64,000 nt of DNA from Eurosta solidaginis. Lineage: Eukaryota; Arthropoda; Insecta; Diptera; Tephritidae. The position numbers and the translations under genes are program-made. Each line of letters starts with the position of its first letter. The stretch's first letter is position 1. The notes under the pieces were generated by a model, which had not been told where the DNA came from, made no database searches, and saw only the letters and a program-made list of their open reading frames with translations. Below are positions 49,308 through 61,120 of the stretch, piece by piece. Location: positions 147,458,941 to 147,522,940 of the forward strand of contig NC_090320.1 of the NCBI RefSeq assembly GCF_040869045.1, given 5' to 3'.

Positions 49308-50650
49308 ATTGGTGTTCTGAGTAGCTTTTAAACAGTTTTGGAGTTCCTGAAAAGGAGAAAAAAAGTTCTGCAAATTTACGCCCAATATTCAAATTTTTTC
49401 AAAAGTAAAATTTGTTTTAAAAAATTTCGAAATCGAAAAAAATTTGTGTTTTGAGTAGCTTTTAAAAAGTTCTGGAGTTCCTGAAAAGGAGAAAAAAAGT
49501 TCTGCAAGTTTACGCGCAATATTCACTATTCACATTTTTCTAAAAGTCAAATTTTTTAAAAAATGTTCAAAATTAAAAAAAAATTGGTGTTCCGAGTAGC
49601 TTCTAAAAATTTCTGGAGTTCCTGAATAGGAGAAAAAAAGTTCTGCAAATTTAGGCCGAATATTCAAATTTTTTCAAAAGTAAAATTTTTTTAAAAAATT
49701 TCGAAATCGAAAAAAATGTGCGTTTTGAATAGCTTTTAAAAAGTTCTGGAGTTCCTGAAAAGGAGAAAAAAAGTTCTGCAAATTTAGGCCCAATATTCAA
49801 TTTTTTCAAAAGTCAAATTTTAAAAAAAAATGTTCAAAATTAAAAAAAATTGGTGTTATGAGTAGCTTTTAAAAAGTTCTGGAGTTCCTGAAAAGGAGAA
49901 AAAAAGTTCTGCAAATTTACGCCCAATATTCAAATTTTTTCAAAAGTAAAATTTGTTTTAAAAAATTTCGAAATCGAAAAAAATGTGCGTTTTGAATAGC
50001 TTTTAAAAAGTTCTGGAGTTCCTGAAAAGGAGAAAAAAGTTCTGCAAATTTAGGCCCAATATTCACATTTTTAAAAGTAAAATTTTTTAAAAATGTTCAA
50101 AATCAAAAAAAAAATTGGTGTTCTGAGTAGCTTTTAAAATTTCTGGAGTTCCTGAAAAGGAGAAAAAAAGTTCTGCAAATTTAGGCCCAATATTCAAATT
50201 TTTCCAAAAGTAAAATTTTTTTAAAAAATTTCGAAATCGAAAAAAATTTGTATTTTGAGGAGCTTTTAAAAAGTTCTGGAGTTCCTGAAAAGGAGAAAAA
50301 AAGTTCTGCAAGTTTACGCGCAATATTCACTATTCACATTTTTCTAAAAGTCAAATTTTTTAAAAAATGCTCAAAATTAAAAAAAAAATGGTGTTCTGAG
50401 TAGCTTCTAAAAATTTCTGGAGTTCCTGAATAGGAGAAAAAAAGTTCTGCAAATTTAAGCCGAATATTCAAATTTTTTCAAAAGTAAAATTTTTTTAAAA
50501 AATTTCGAAATCGAAAAAAATTTGTGTTTTGAGTAGCTTCTAAAAAGTTCTGGAGTTCCTGAAAAGGAGAAAAAAAGTTCTGCAAATTTAGGCCCAATAT
50601 TCAATTTTTTCAAAAGTCAAATTTTTTTAAAAAGTTAAAATTAAAAACAA
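49308..50650. repeat. 1343-bp unit, copy 1 (10 monomers)
   Basis: Starts at ATTGGTGTTCTGAGTAGC followed by TTTTAAACAGTTTTGG (variant base at 49333) and ends at AAAAACAA. Ten monomers average 134.3 bp. The unit contains the TGTGCGTTTTGAATAGC, TTATGAGTAGC and CTTTTAAAATTTC monomers, also found together at 30.8-31.3 kb. Confidence 0.86.
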
Positions 50651-51993
50651 ATTGGTGTTCTGAGTAGCTTTTAAACAGTTTTGGAGTTCCTGAAAAGGAG
50701 AAAAAAAGTTCTGCAAATTTACGCCCAATATTCAAATTTTTTCAAAAGTAAAATTTGTTTTAAAAAATTTCGAAATCGAAAAAAATTTGTGTTTTGAGTA
50801 GCTTTTAAAAAGTTCTGGAGTTCCTGAAAAGGAGAAAAAAAGTTCTGCAAGTTTACGCGCAATATTCACTATTCACATTTTTCTAAAAGTCAAATTTTTT
50901 AAAAAATGTTGAAAATTAAAAAAAAATTGGTGTTCCGAGTAGCTTCTAAAAATTTCTGGAGTTCCTGAATAGGAGAAAAAAAGTTCTGCAAATTTAGGCC
51001 GAATATTCAAATTTTTTCAAAAGTAAAATTTTTTTAAAAAATTTCGAAATCGAAAAAAATGTGCGTTTTGAATAGCTTTTAAAAAGTTCTGGAGTTCCTG
51101 AAAAGGAGAAAAAAAGTTCTGCAAATTTAGGCCCAATATTCAATTTTTTCAAAAGTCAAATTTTAAAAAAAAATGTTCAAAATTAAAAAAAATTGGTGTT
51201 ATGAGTAGCTTTTAAAAAGTTCTGGAGTTCCTGAAAAGGAGAAAAAAAGTTCTGCAAATTTACGCCCAATATTCAAATTTTTTCAAAAGTAAAATTTGTT
51301 TTAAAAAATTTCGAAATCGAAAAAAATGTGCGTTTTGAATAGCTTTTAAAAAGTTCTGGAGTTCCTGAAAAGGAGAAAAAAGTTCTGCAAATTTAGGCCC
51401 AATATTCACATTTTTAAAAGTAAAATTTTTTAAAAATGTTCAAAATCAAAAAAAAAATTGGTGTTCTGAGTAGCTTTTAAAATTTCTGGAGTTCCTGAAA
51501 AGGAGAAAAAAAGTTCTGCAAATTTAGGCCCAATATTCAAATTTTTCCAAAAGTAAAATTTTTTTAAAAAATTTCGAAATCGAAAAAAATTTGTATTTTG
51601 AGGAGCTTTTAAAAAGTTCTGGAGTTCCTGAAAAGGAGAAAAAAAGTTCTGCAAGTTTACGCGCAATATTCACTATTCACATTTTTCTAAAAGTCAAATT
51701 TTTTAAAAAATGCTCAAAATTAAAAAAAAAATGGTGTTCTGAGTAGCTTCTAAAAATTTCTGGAGTTCCTGAATAGGAGAAAAAAAGTTCTGCAAATTTA
51801 AGCCGAATATTCAAATTTTTTCAAAAGTAAAATTTTTTTAAAAAATTTCGAAATCGAAAAAAATTTGTGTTTTGAGTAGCTTCTAAAAAGTTCTGGAGTT
51901 CCTGAAAAGGAGAAAAAAAGTTCTGCAAATTTAGGCCCAATATTCAATTTTTTCAAAAGTCAAATTTTTTTAAAAAGTTAAAATTAAAAACAA
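50651..51993. repeat. 1343-bp unit, copy 2
   Basis: The chimeric monomer at the join has AATTAAAAACAA of the GAGAACCG type on the left and GAGTAGCTTTTAAACAG on the right; the undisturbed left parent is at 51986-52015. Copy 2 has ATGTTGAAAATT near 50907 where copy 1 has ATGTTCAAAATT near 49564, so at least one substitution separates them. Confidence 0.86.
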
Positions 51994-52640
51994 ATTGGTG
52001 TTCTGAGAACCGTTTAAAAAGTTCTGGAGTTCCTGAAAAGGAGAAAAAAATTTCTGCAAATTTAGGCCCAATATTCAAATTTTTTCAAAAGTCAAATTTT
52101 TAAAAAAATGTTCAAAATTAAAAAAAAAATAGGTTTCCTGAGTAGCTTTTAAAAATTTCGGGAGTTCCTGAAAAGGAGAAAAAAAGTTCTGCAAATTTAG
52201 GCCAGATATTCAAATTTTTTTAAAAGTAAAATTTTTTTAAAAATGTTCATTCCAAAAAAAAAATTGTGTTCTGAGTAGCTTTTAAAAAGTTCTGGAGTTC
52301 CTGAAAAGGAGAAAAAAGTTCTGCAAATTTACGCCCAATATTCACTATTCACATATTTCCAAAAGTTAAATTTTTAACAAGATGTTCAAAACTTAAAAAA
52401 CAATTGGTGTTCTGAGTAACGTTTAAAAAGTTCTGGAGTTCCTGAAAAGGAGAAAAAAGTTCTGCAAATTTAGGCCCAATATTCACATTTTTAAAAGTAA
52501 AATTTTTTAAAAATGTTCAAAATCAAAAAAAAAATTGGTGTTCTGAGTAGCTTTTAAAATTTCTGGAGTTCCTGAGAAGGAGAAAAAAAGTTCTGCAAAT
52601 TTAGGCCCAATATTCAAATTTTTCCAAAAGTAAAATTTTT
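51994..52640. repeat. Satellite between duplicated units (GAGAACCG to TTTTAAAATTTC monomers)
   Basis: Right part of the recurrent 8-monomer module, closely matching 31790-32430. It has GAGAACCG at 52004, TTCGGGAGTTCC near 52157, a TTCATTCC monomer and a type E monomer with AAACTTAAAAAACAATTGG (52388), a variant shared with 32184 and 34209. Confidence 0.72.
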
Positions 52641-54947
52641 TTAAAAAATTTCGAAATCGAAAAAAATTTGTATTTTGAGGAGCTTTTAAAAAGTTCTGGA
52701 GTTCCTGAAAAGGAGAAAAAAAGTTCTGCAAATTTACGCCCAATATTCACTATTCACATTTTTCCAAAAGTCAAATTTTTTAAAAAATGTTCAAAATTAA
52801 AAAAAACAATTGGTGTTCTGAGTAACGTTTAAAAAGTTCTGGAGTTCCTGAAAAGGAGAAAAAAAGTTCTGCAAATTTAGGCCCAATATTCACATTTTTT
52901 TAAAAGTCAAATTTTTTAAAAAATGTTCAAAATTAAAAAAAATTGGTGTTCTGAGTAGCTTTTAAAAAGTTCTGGAGTTCCTTGAAAGGAGAAAAAAAGT
53001 TCTGCAAATTTACGCCCAATATTCACTATTCACATTTTTCCAAAAGTCAAATTTTTTAAAAAATGTTCAAAATTAGAAAATAAATTGGTGTCCTGAGTAA
53101 CGTATAAAAAGTTCTGGAGTTCCTGAAGAGGAGAAAAAAAGTTCTGCAAATTTAGGCCCAATATTCACATTTTTTCAAAAGTCAAATTTTTTAAAAAATG
53201 TTCAAAATTAAAAAAAAATTGGTGTTCTGAGTAGCTTTTAAAAAGTTCTGGAGTTCCTGGAAAGGAGAAAAAAATTCTGCAAATTAGGCCAGATATTCAC
53301 ATTTTTTTAAAAGTAAAATTTTTTAAAAAATGTTCAAAATCAAAAAAAATTGGGGTTCCGAGTAGCTTTTAAAAAGTTTTGGAAGTTTTGAAAAGGAGAA
53401 AAAATTCTGCAAATTAAGCCAGATATTCACATTTTTCTAAAAGTCAAATTTTTTAAAAAATGTTCAAAATTAAAAAAAAAACAATGGTGTTCTGAGTAAC
53501 GTTTAAAAAGTTCTGGAGTTCCTGAAAAGGAGAAAAAAAGTTCTGCAAATTTAGGCCCAATGTTCACATTTTTTCAAAAGTCAAATTTTTTATAAAATGC
53601 CCAAAATCGAAAAAAATTGGTGTTCTGAGTAGCTTTTAAAAAGTTCGGGATTTCCTGAAAAGGAGAAAAAAATTCTGCAAATTAAGCCAGATATTCAAAT
53701 TTTTTTAAAAGCAAAATTTTTTAAAAAATGTTCAAAATCAAAAAAAAAAATTGGTGTTCTGAGTAACGTTTAAAAAGTTCTGGAGTTGCTGAAAAGGACA
53801 AAAAAAGTTCTGAAAATTTACGCACAATATTCACTATTCACATTTTTCCAAAAGTCAAATTTTTTAAAAAATGTTCAAAATTAAAAAAAAAACAATTGGT
53901 GTTCTGAGTAACGTTTAAAAAGTTCTGGAGTTCCTGAAAAGGAGAAAAAAAGTTCTGCAAATTTAGGCCTAATATTCAAATTTTTCAAATGTAAATTTTT
54001 TTTAAAAAATTTCGAAATCGAAAAAAATTTGTGTTTTGAGTAGCTTTTAAAAAGTTCTGGAGTTCCTGAAAAGGAGAAAAAAAGTTCTGCAAGTTTAAGT
54101 GCAATATTCACTATTCACATTTTTCTAAAAGTCAAATTTTTTAAAAAATGTTCAAAATTAAAAAAAAATTTGTGTTCTGAGTAGCTTCTAAAAATTTCTG
54201 GAGTTCCTGAATAGGAGAAAAAAAGTTCTGCAAATTTAAGCCGAATATTCAAATTTTTTCAAAAGTAAAATTTTTTTTAAAAATTTCGAAATCGAAAAAA
54301 ATTTGTGTTTTGAGTAGCTTTTAAAAAGTTCTGGAGTTCCTGAAAAAGAGAAAAAAGTTCTGCAAATTTAGGCCGAATATTCAAATTTTTTCAAAAGTAA
54401 AATTTTTTTAAAAAATTTCGAAATCGAAAAAAATGTGCGTTTTGAATAGCTTTTAAAAAGTTCTGGAGTTCCTGAAAAGGAGAAAAAAAGTTCTGCAAAT
54501 TTAGGCCCAATATTCAATTTTTTCAAAAGTCAAATTTTTTAAAAAATGTTCAAAATTAAAAAAAATTGGTGTTATGAGTAGCTTTTAAAAAGTTCTGGAG
54601 TTCCTGAAAAGGAGAAAAAAAGTTCTGCAAATTTACGCCCAATATTCACTATTCACATTTTTCCAAAAGTCAAATTTTTTAAAAAATGTTCAAAATTAGA
54701 AAAACAATTGGTGTTCTGAGTAACGTTTAAAAAGTTCTGGAGTCCTGAAAAGGAGAAAAAAGTTCTGCAAATTTAGGCCCAATATTCACATTTTTTCAAA
54801 AGTCAAATTTTTAAAAAAATGTTCAAAATTAAAAAAAAAATTGGTTTCCTGAGTAGCTTTTAAAAATTTCGGGAGTTCCTGAAAAGGAGAAAAAAAGTTC
54901 TGCAAATTTAGGCCAGATATTCAAATTTTTTTAAAAGTAAAATTTTT
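52641..54947. repeat. 2307-bp unit, copy 1 (17 monomers)
   Basis: Landmarks recur after exactly 2307 bp: TTCCTTGAAAGG (52980 and 55287), CAATGTTCAC (53558 and 55865), CAAATGTAAATT (53986 and 56293) and the one-base-short GGAGTCCTG (54739 and 57046). One difference is GGACAAAAAAAG (53797) against GGAAAAAAAAAG (56104). Seventeen monomers average 135.7 bp. Confidence 0.88.
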
Positions 54948-57254
54948 TTAAAAAATTTCGAAATCGAAAAAAATTTGTATTTTGAGGAGCTTTTAAAAAG
55001 TTCTGGAGTTCCTGAAAAGGAGAAAAAAAGTTCTGCAAATTTACGCCCAATATTCACTATTCACATTTTTCCAAAAGTCAAATTTTTTAAAAAATGTTCA
55101 AAATTAAAAAAAACAATTGGTGTTCTGAGTAACGTTTAAAAAGTTCTGGAGTTCCTGAAAAGGAGAAAAAAAGTTCTGCAAATTTAGGCCCAATATTCAC
55201 ATTTTTTTAAAAGTCAAATTTTTTAAAAAATGTTCAAAATTAAAAAAAATTGGTGTTCTGAGTAGCTTTTAAAAAGTTCTGGAGTTCCTTGAAAGGAGAA
55301 AAAAAGTTCTGCAAATTTACGCCCAATATTCACTATTCACATTTTTCCAAAAGTCAAATTTTTTAAAAAATGTTCAAAATTAGAAAATAAATTGGTGTCC
55401 TGAGTAACGTATAAAAAGTTCTGGAGTTCCTGAAGAGGAGAAAAAAAGTTCTGCAAATTTAGGCCCAATATTCACATTTTTTCAAAAGTCAAATTTTTTA
55501 AAAAATGTTCAAAATTAAAAAAAAATTGGTGTTCTGAGTAGCTTTTAAAAAGTTCTGGAGTTCCTGGAAAGGAGAAAAAAATTCTGCAAATTAGGCCAGA
55601 TATTCACATTTTTTTAAAAGTAAAATTTTTTAAAAAATGTTCAAAATCAAAAAAAATTGGGGTTCCGAGTAGCTTTTAAAAAGTTTTGGAAGTTTTGAAA
55701 AGGAGAAAAAATTCTGCAAATTAAGCCAGATATTCACATTTTTCTAAAAGTCAAATTTTTTAAAAAATGTTCAAAATTAAAAAAAAAACAATGGTGTTCT
55801 GAGTAACGTTTAAAAAGTTCTGGAGTTCCTGAAAAGGAGAAAAAAAGTTCTGCAAATTTAGGCCCAATGTTCACATTTTTTCAAAAGTCAAATTTTTTAT
55901 AAAATGCCCAAAATCGAAAAAAATTGGTGTTCTGAGTAGCTTTTAAAAAGTTCGGGATTTCCTGAAAAGGAGAAAAAAATTCTGCAAATTAAGCCAGATA
56001 TTCAAATTTTTTTAAAAGCAAAATTTTTTAAAAAATGTTCAAAATCAAAAAAAAAAATTGGTGTTCTGAGTAACGTTTAAAAAGTTCTGGAGTTGCTGAA
56101 AAGGAAAAAAAAAGTTCTGAAAATTTACGCACAATATTCACTATTCACATTTTTCCAAAAGTCAAATTTTTTAAAAAATGTTCAAAATTAAAAAAAAAAC
56201 AATTGGTGTTCTGAGTAACGTTTAAAAAGTTCTGGAGTTCCTGAAAAGGAGAAAAAAAGTTCTGCAAATTTAGGCCTAATATTCAAATTTTTCAAATGTA
56301 AATTTTTTTTAAAAAATTTCGAAATCGAAAAAAATTTGTGTTTTGAGTAGCTTTTAAAAAGTTCTGGAGTTCCTGAAAAGGAGAAAAAAAGTTCTGCAAG
56401 TTTAAGTGCAATATTCACTATTCACATTTTTCTAAAAGTCAAATTTTTTAAAAAATGTTCAAAATTAAAAAAAAATTTGTGTTCTGAGTAGCTTCTAAAA
56501 ATTTCTGGAGTTCCTGAATAGGAGAAAAAAAGTTCTGCAAATTTAAGCCGAATATTCAAATTTTTTCAAAAGTAAAATTTTTTTTAAAAATTTCGAAATC
56601 GAAAAAAATTTGTGTTTTGAGTAGCTTTTAAAAAGTTCTGGAGTTCCTGAAAAAGAGAAAAAAGTTCTGCAAATTTAGGCCGAATATTCAAATTTTTTCA
56701 AAAGTAAAATTTTTTTAAAAAATTTCGAAATCGAAAAAAATGTGCGTTTTGAATAGCTTTTAAAAAGTTCTGGAGTTCCTGAAAAGGAGAAAAAAAGTTC
56801 TGCAAATTTAGGCCCAATATTCAATTTTTTCAAAAGTCAAATTTTTTAAAAAATGTTCAAAATTAAAAAAAATTGGTGTTATGAGTAGCTTTTAAAAAGT
56901 TCTGGAGTTCCTGAAAAGGAGAAAAAAAGTTCTGCAAATTTACGCCCAATATTCACTATTCACATTTTTCCAAAAGTCAAATTTTTTAAAAAATGTTCAA
57001 AATTAGAAAAACAATTGGTGTTCTGAGTAACGTTTAAAAAGTTCTGGAGTCCTGAAAAGGAGAAAAAAGTTCTGCAAATTTAGGCCCAATATTCACATTT
57101 TTTCAAAAGTCAAATTTTTAAAAAAATGTTCAAAATTAAAAAAAAAATTGGTTTCCTGAGTAGCTTTTAAAAATTTCGGGAGTTCCTGAAAAGGAGAAAA
57201 AAAGTTCTGCAAATTTAGGCCAGATATTCAAATTTTTTTAAAAGTAAAATTTTT
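54948..57254. repeat. 2307-bp unit, copy 2
   Basis: The join monomer (54911-55030) starts as AGGCCAGATATTC with AAAAGTAAAAT and switches in its T-run/A-run core to TTTCGAAATCG and TGTATTTTGAGGAGC. The undisturbed left parent is at 57221-57290, where the same start leads to TTCAAACC. The exchange therefore lies within the A/T-rich core, as in the 4075-bp duplication. Confidence 0.88.
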
Positions 57255-57570
57255 TTAAAAATGTTCAAACCAAAAAAAAAATTGTGTTCTGAGTAGCTTT
57301 TAAAAAGTTCTGGAGTTCCTGAAAAGGAGAAAAAAGTTCTGCAAACTTACGCCCAATATTCACTATTCACATATTTCCAAAAGTCAAATTTTTAACAAGA
57401 TGTTCAAAACTAAAAAAACAATTGGTGTTCTGATTAACGTTTAAAAAGTTCTGGAGTTCCTGAAAAGGAGAAAAAAGTTCTGCAAATTTAGGCCCAATAT
57501 TCACATTTTTTAAAAGTAAAATTTTTTAAAAATGTTCAAAACCAAAAAAAAAAAATTGGTGTTCTCAGTT
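57255..57570. repeat. Short block matching 6.8-7.1 kb
   Basis: Follows 6795-7090 at an offset of 50460, with GCAAACTTACGCC, a type E monomer with GTTCTGATTAACG, and ACCAAAAAAA. Unlike 7081 it keeps the full TTGGTGTTCTCAGTTGC part. Confidence 0.78.
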
Positions 57571-59345
57571 GCTTTTAAAAAGTTCTGGAGTTCCTGAAAA
57601 GGAGAAAAAAAGTTCTGCAAATTTACGCCCAATATTCACTATTCTCATTTTTCAAAAAGGCAAATTTTTTAAAAAAAGGTTCAAAATTAAAAAAAAAAAT
57701 TGGTGTTCTGAGTAACGTTTAAAAAGTTCTGAAGTTCCTGAAAAGGATAAAAAAAAATTCTGTAAATTTAGGCCCAATATTCACATTTTTTCAAAAGTAA
57801 AATTTTTTAAAAAATGTTCAAAATCGAAAAAAAAAATTGGTGTTCTGAGTAGCTCTTAAAAACTTCTGGAGTTCCTGAAAAGGAGAAAAAAGTTTTGCAA
57901 GTTTACGCGCAATATTCACTATTCACATTTTTCTAATAGTCAAATTTTTTAAAAAATGTTCATAATTAAAAAAAAATTGGTGTTCTGAGTAGCTTCTGAA
58001 AATATCTGCAGTTCCTGAATAGGAGAAAAAAGTTCTGCAAATTTAGGCCCAATATTCAAATTTTTTCAAAAATACAATTTTTTTAAAAAATTTCGAAATC
58101 GAAAAAAATTTGTGTTTTGAGTAACTTTTAAAAAGTTCTGGAGTTCCTGAAAAGGAGAAAAAAAGTTCTGCAAATTTATGCCCAATATTCACTATTCACA
58201 TTTTTCCAAAAGTCAAATTTTTTAAAAAATGTGCAAAATTAAAAAAAATTGGTCTTCTGAGTAGCTTCTATAAATTTATGGAGTTCCTGAATAGGAGAAA
58301 AAAAGTTCTGTAAATTTAGGCCCAATATTCAAATTTTTTCAAAAGTAAAATTTTTTTAAAAATTTCGAAATCGAAAAAAATTTGTGTTTTGAGTAGCTTT
58401 TAAAAATTTCTGGAGTTCCTGAAAAGGAGAAAAAAGTTCTGCAAATTTACGGCCAATATTCACTATTCACATTATTCCAAAAGTCAAATTTTTTAAAAAA
58501 TGTTCAAAATTAAAAAAAACAATTGGTGTTCTGAGTAACGTTTAAAAAGTTCTGGAGTTCCTGAAAAGGAGAAAAAAAGTTCTGAAAATTTACGCCCAAT
58601 ATTCACTATTCACAGTTTTCAAAAAAGCAAATTTTTTAAAAAATTTTCAAAATTAAAAAAAAAAATTGGTGTTCTTAGTAGCTTTTAAAAAGTTCTGGAG
58701 TTCCTGAAAAGGAGAAAAAAGTTCTGCAAATTTACGCCCAATATTCACTATTCACAGTTTTCAAAAAAGCAAATTTTTTAAAAAATTTTCAAAATTAAAA
58801 AAAAAAATTGGTGTTCTTAGTAACGTTTAAAAAGTTCTGAAGCCCCTGAAAAGGAGAAAAAAATTCTGCAAATTTAGGCCAAAATTCACATTTTTTAAAA
58901 AATGTTCAAAATCAAAAAAAAATTGGGGTTCTGAGTAGCTTTTAAAAAGTTCTGGAGTTCCTGAAAAGGAGAAAAAAAGTTCTGCAAATTTACGCCCAAT
59001 ATTCACTATTCACATTTTTCAAAAAGGAAAATTTTTTAAAAAATGTTCAAAATTAAAAAAAATAATTGGTGTTCCGAGTAACGTTTGGAAAGTTCTGGAG
59101 TTCCTGAAAAGGAGAAAAAAGTTCTGCAAATTTAGGCCCAATATTCACATTTTTTCAAAAGTCAAATTTTTTAAAAAATGTTCAAAATTAAAAAAAAATT
59201 GGTGTTCTGAGTAGCTTTTAAAAAGTTCTGGAGTTCCTGAAAAGGAGAAAAAAATTCTGCAAATTAAGCCAGATATTCACATTTTTTTAAAAGTAAAATT
59301 TTTTAAAAAATGTTCAAAATCAAAAAAAAATTGGTGTTCTGAGTA
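57571..59345. repeat. 1775-bp unit, copy 1 (13 monomers)
   Basis: AAGGTTCAAA at 57676 recurs at 59451 (offset 1775), and the order of thirteen monomers is the same. Identity begins at GCTTTTAAAAAG (57571 and 59346), with the preceding base different. Differences exist, for example GCCCCTG (58832) against GCTCCTG (60613) and GTTCCGAG (59071) against GTTCTGAG, so the copies have begun to diverge. Confidence 0.86.
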
Positions 59346-61120
59346 GCTTTTAAAAAGTTCTGGAGTTCCTGAAAAGGAGAAAAAAAGTTCTGCAAATTTA
59401 CGCCCAATATTCACTATTCTCATTTTTCAAAAAGGCAAATTTTTTAAAAAAAGGTTCAAAATTAAAAAAAAAAATTGGTGTTCTGAGTAACGTTTAAAAA
59501 GTTCTGAAGTTCCTGAAAAGGATAAAAAAAAATTCTGTAAATTTAGGCCCAATATTCACATTTTTTCAAAAGTAAAATTTTTTAAAAAATGTTCAAAATC
59601 GAAAAAAAAAAATGGTGTTCTGAGTAGCTCTTAAAAACTTCTGGAGTTCCTGAAAAGGAGAAAAAAGTTTTGCAAGTTTACGCGCATTATTCACTATTCA
59701 CATTTTTCTAAAAGTCAAATTTTTTTAAAAAATGTTCATAATTAAAAAAAAATTGGTGTTCTGAGTAGCTTCTGAAAATATCTGCAGTTCCTGAATAGGA
59801 GAAAAAAGTTCTGCAAATTTAGGCCCAATATTCAAATTTTTTCAAAAATAAAATTTTTTTAAAAAATTTCGAAATCGAAAAAAATTTGTGTTTTGAGTAA
59901 CTTTTAAAAAGTTCTGGAGTTCCTGAAAAGGAGAAAAAAAGTTCTGCAAATTTATGCCCAATATTCACTATTCACATTTTTCCAAAAGTCAAATTTTTTA
60001 AAAAATGTGCAAAATTAAAAAAAATTGGTCTTCTGAGTAGCTTCTAAATTTATGGAGTTCCTGAATAGGAGAAAAAAAGTTCTGTAAATTTAGGCCCAAT
60101 ATTCAAATTTTTTCAAAAGTAAAATTTTTTTAAAAATTGCGAAATCGAAAAACATTTGTGTTTTGAGTAGCTTTTAAAAATTTCTGGAGTTCCTGAAAAG
60201 GAGAAAAAAGTTCTGCAAATTTACGGCCAATATTCACTATTCACATTATTCCAAAAGTCAAATTTTTTAAAAAATGTTCAAAATTAAAAAAAACAATTGG
60301 TGTTCTGAGTAACGTTTAAAAAGTTCTGGAGTTCCTGTTAAGGAGAAAAAAAGTTCTGAAAATTTACGCCCAATATTCACTATTCACAGTTTTCAAAAAA
60401 GCAAATTTTTTAAAAAATTTTCAAAATTAAAAAAAAAAATTGGTGTTCTTAGTAGCTTTTAAAAAGTTCTGGAGTTCCTGAAAAGGAGAAAAAAGTTCTG
60501 CAAATTTACGCCCAATATTCACTATTCACAGTTTTCAAAAAAGCAAATTTTTTAAAAAATTTTCAAAATTAAAAAAAAAATTGGTGTTCTTAGTAACGTT
60601 TAAAAAGTTCTGAAGCTCCTGAAAAGGAGAAAAAAATTCTGCAAATTTAGGCCAAAATTCACATTTTTTAAAAAATGTTCAAAATCAAAAAAAAATTGGG
60701 GTTCTGAGTAGCTTTTAAAAAGTTCTGGAGTTCCTGAAAAGGAGAAAAAAAGTTCTGCAAATTTACGCCCAATATTCACTATTCACATTTTTCAAAAAGG
60801 AAAATTTTTTAAAAAATGTTCAAAATTAAAAAAAATAATTGGTGTTCTGAGTAACGTTTGGAAAGTTCTGGAGTTCCTGAAAAGGAGAAAAAAGTTCTGC
60901 AAATTTAGGCCCAATATTCACATTTTTTCAAAAGTCAAATTTTTTAAAAAATGTTCAAAATTAAAAAAAAATTGGTGTTCTGAGTAGCTTTTAAAAAGTT
61001 CTGGAGTTCCTGAAAAGGAGAAAAAAATTCTGCAAATTAAGCCAGATATTCACATTTTTTTAAAAGTAAAATTTTTTAAAAAATGTTCAAAATCAAAAAA
61101 AAATTGGTGTTCTGAGTAGC
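59346..61120. repeat. 1775-bp unit, copy 2
   Basis: Second copy of the thirteen-monomer unit. Private changes include TCTAAATTTATGG near 60041, which is shorter than TCTATAAATTTATGG of copy 1, GCATTATTC at 59684 and CCTGTTAAGG near 60336. The single-copy equivalent is at 36.3-38.1 kb. The join lies within the conserved GTTCTGGAGTTCC region at 59346-59376. Confidence 0.85.
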
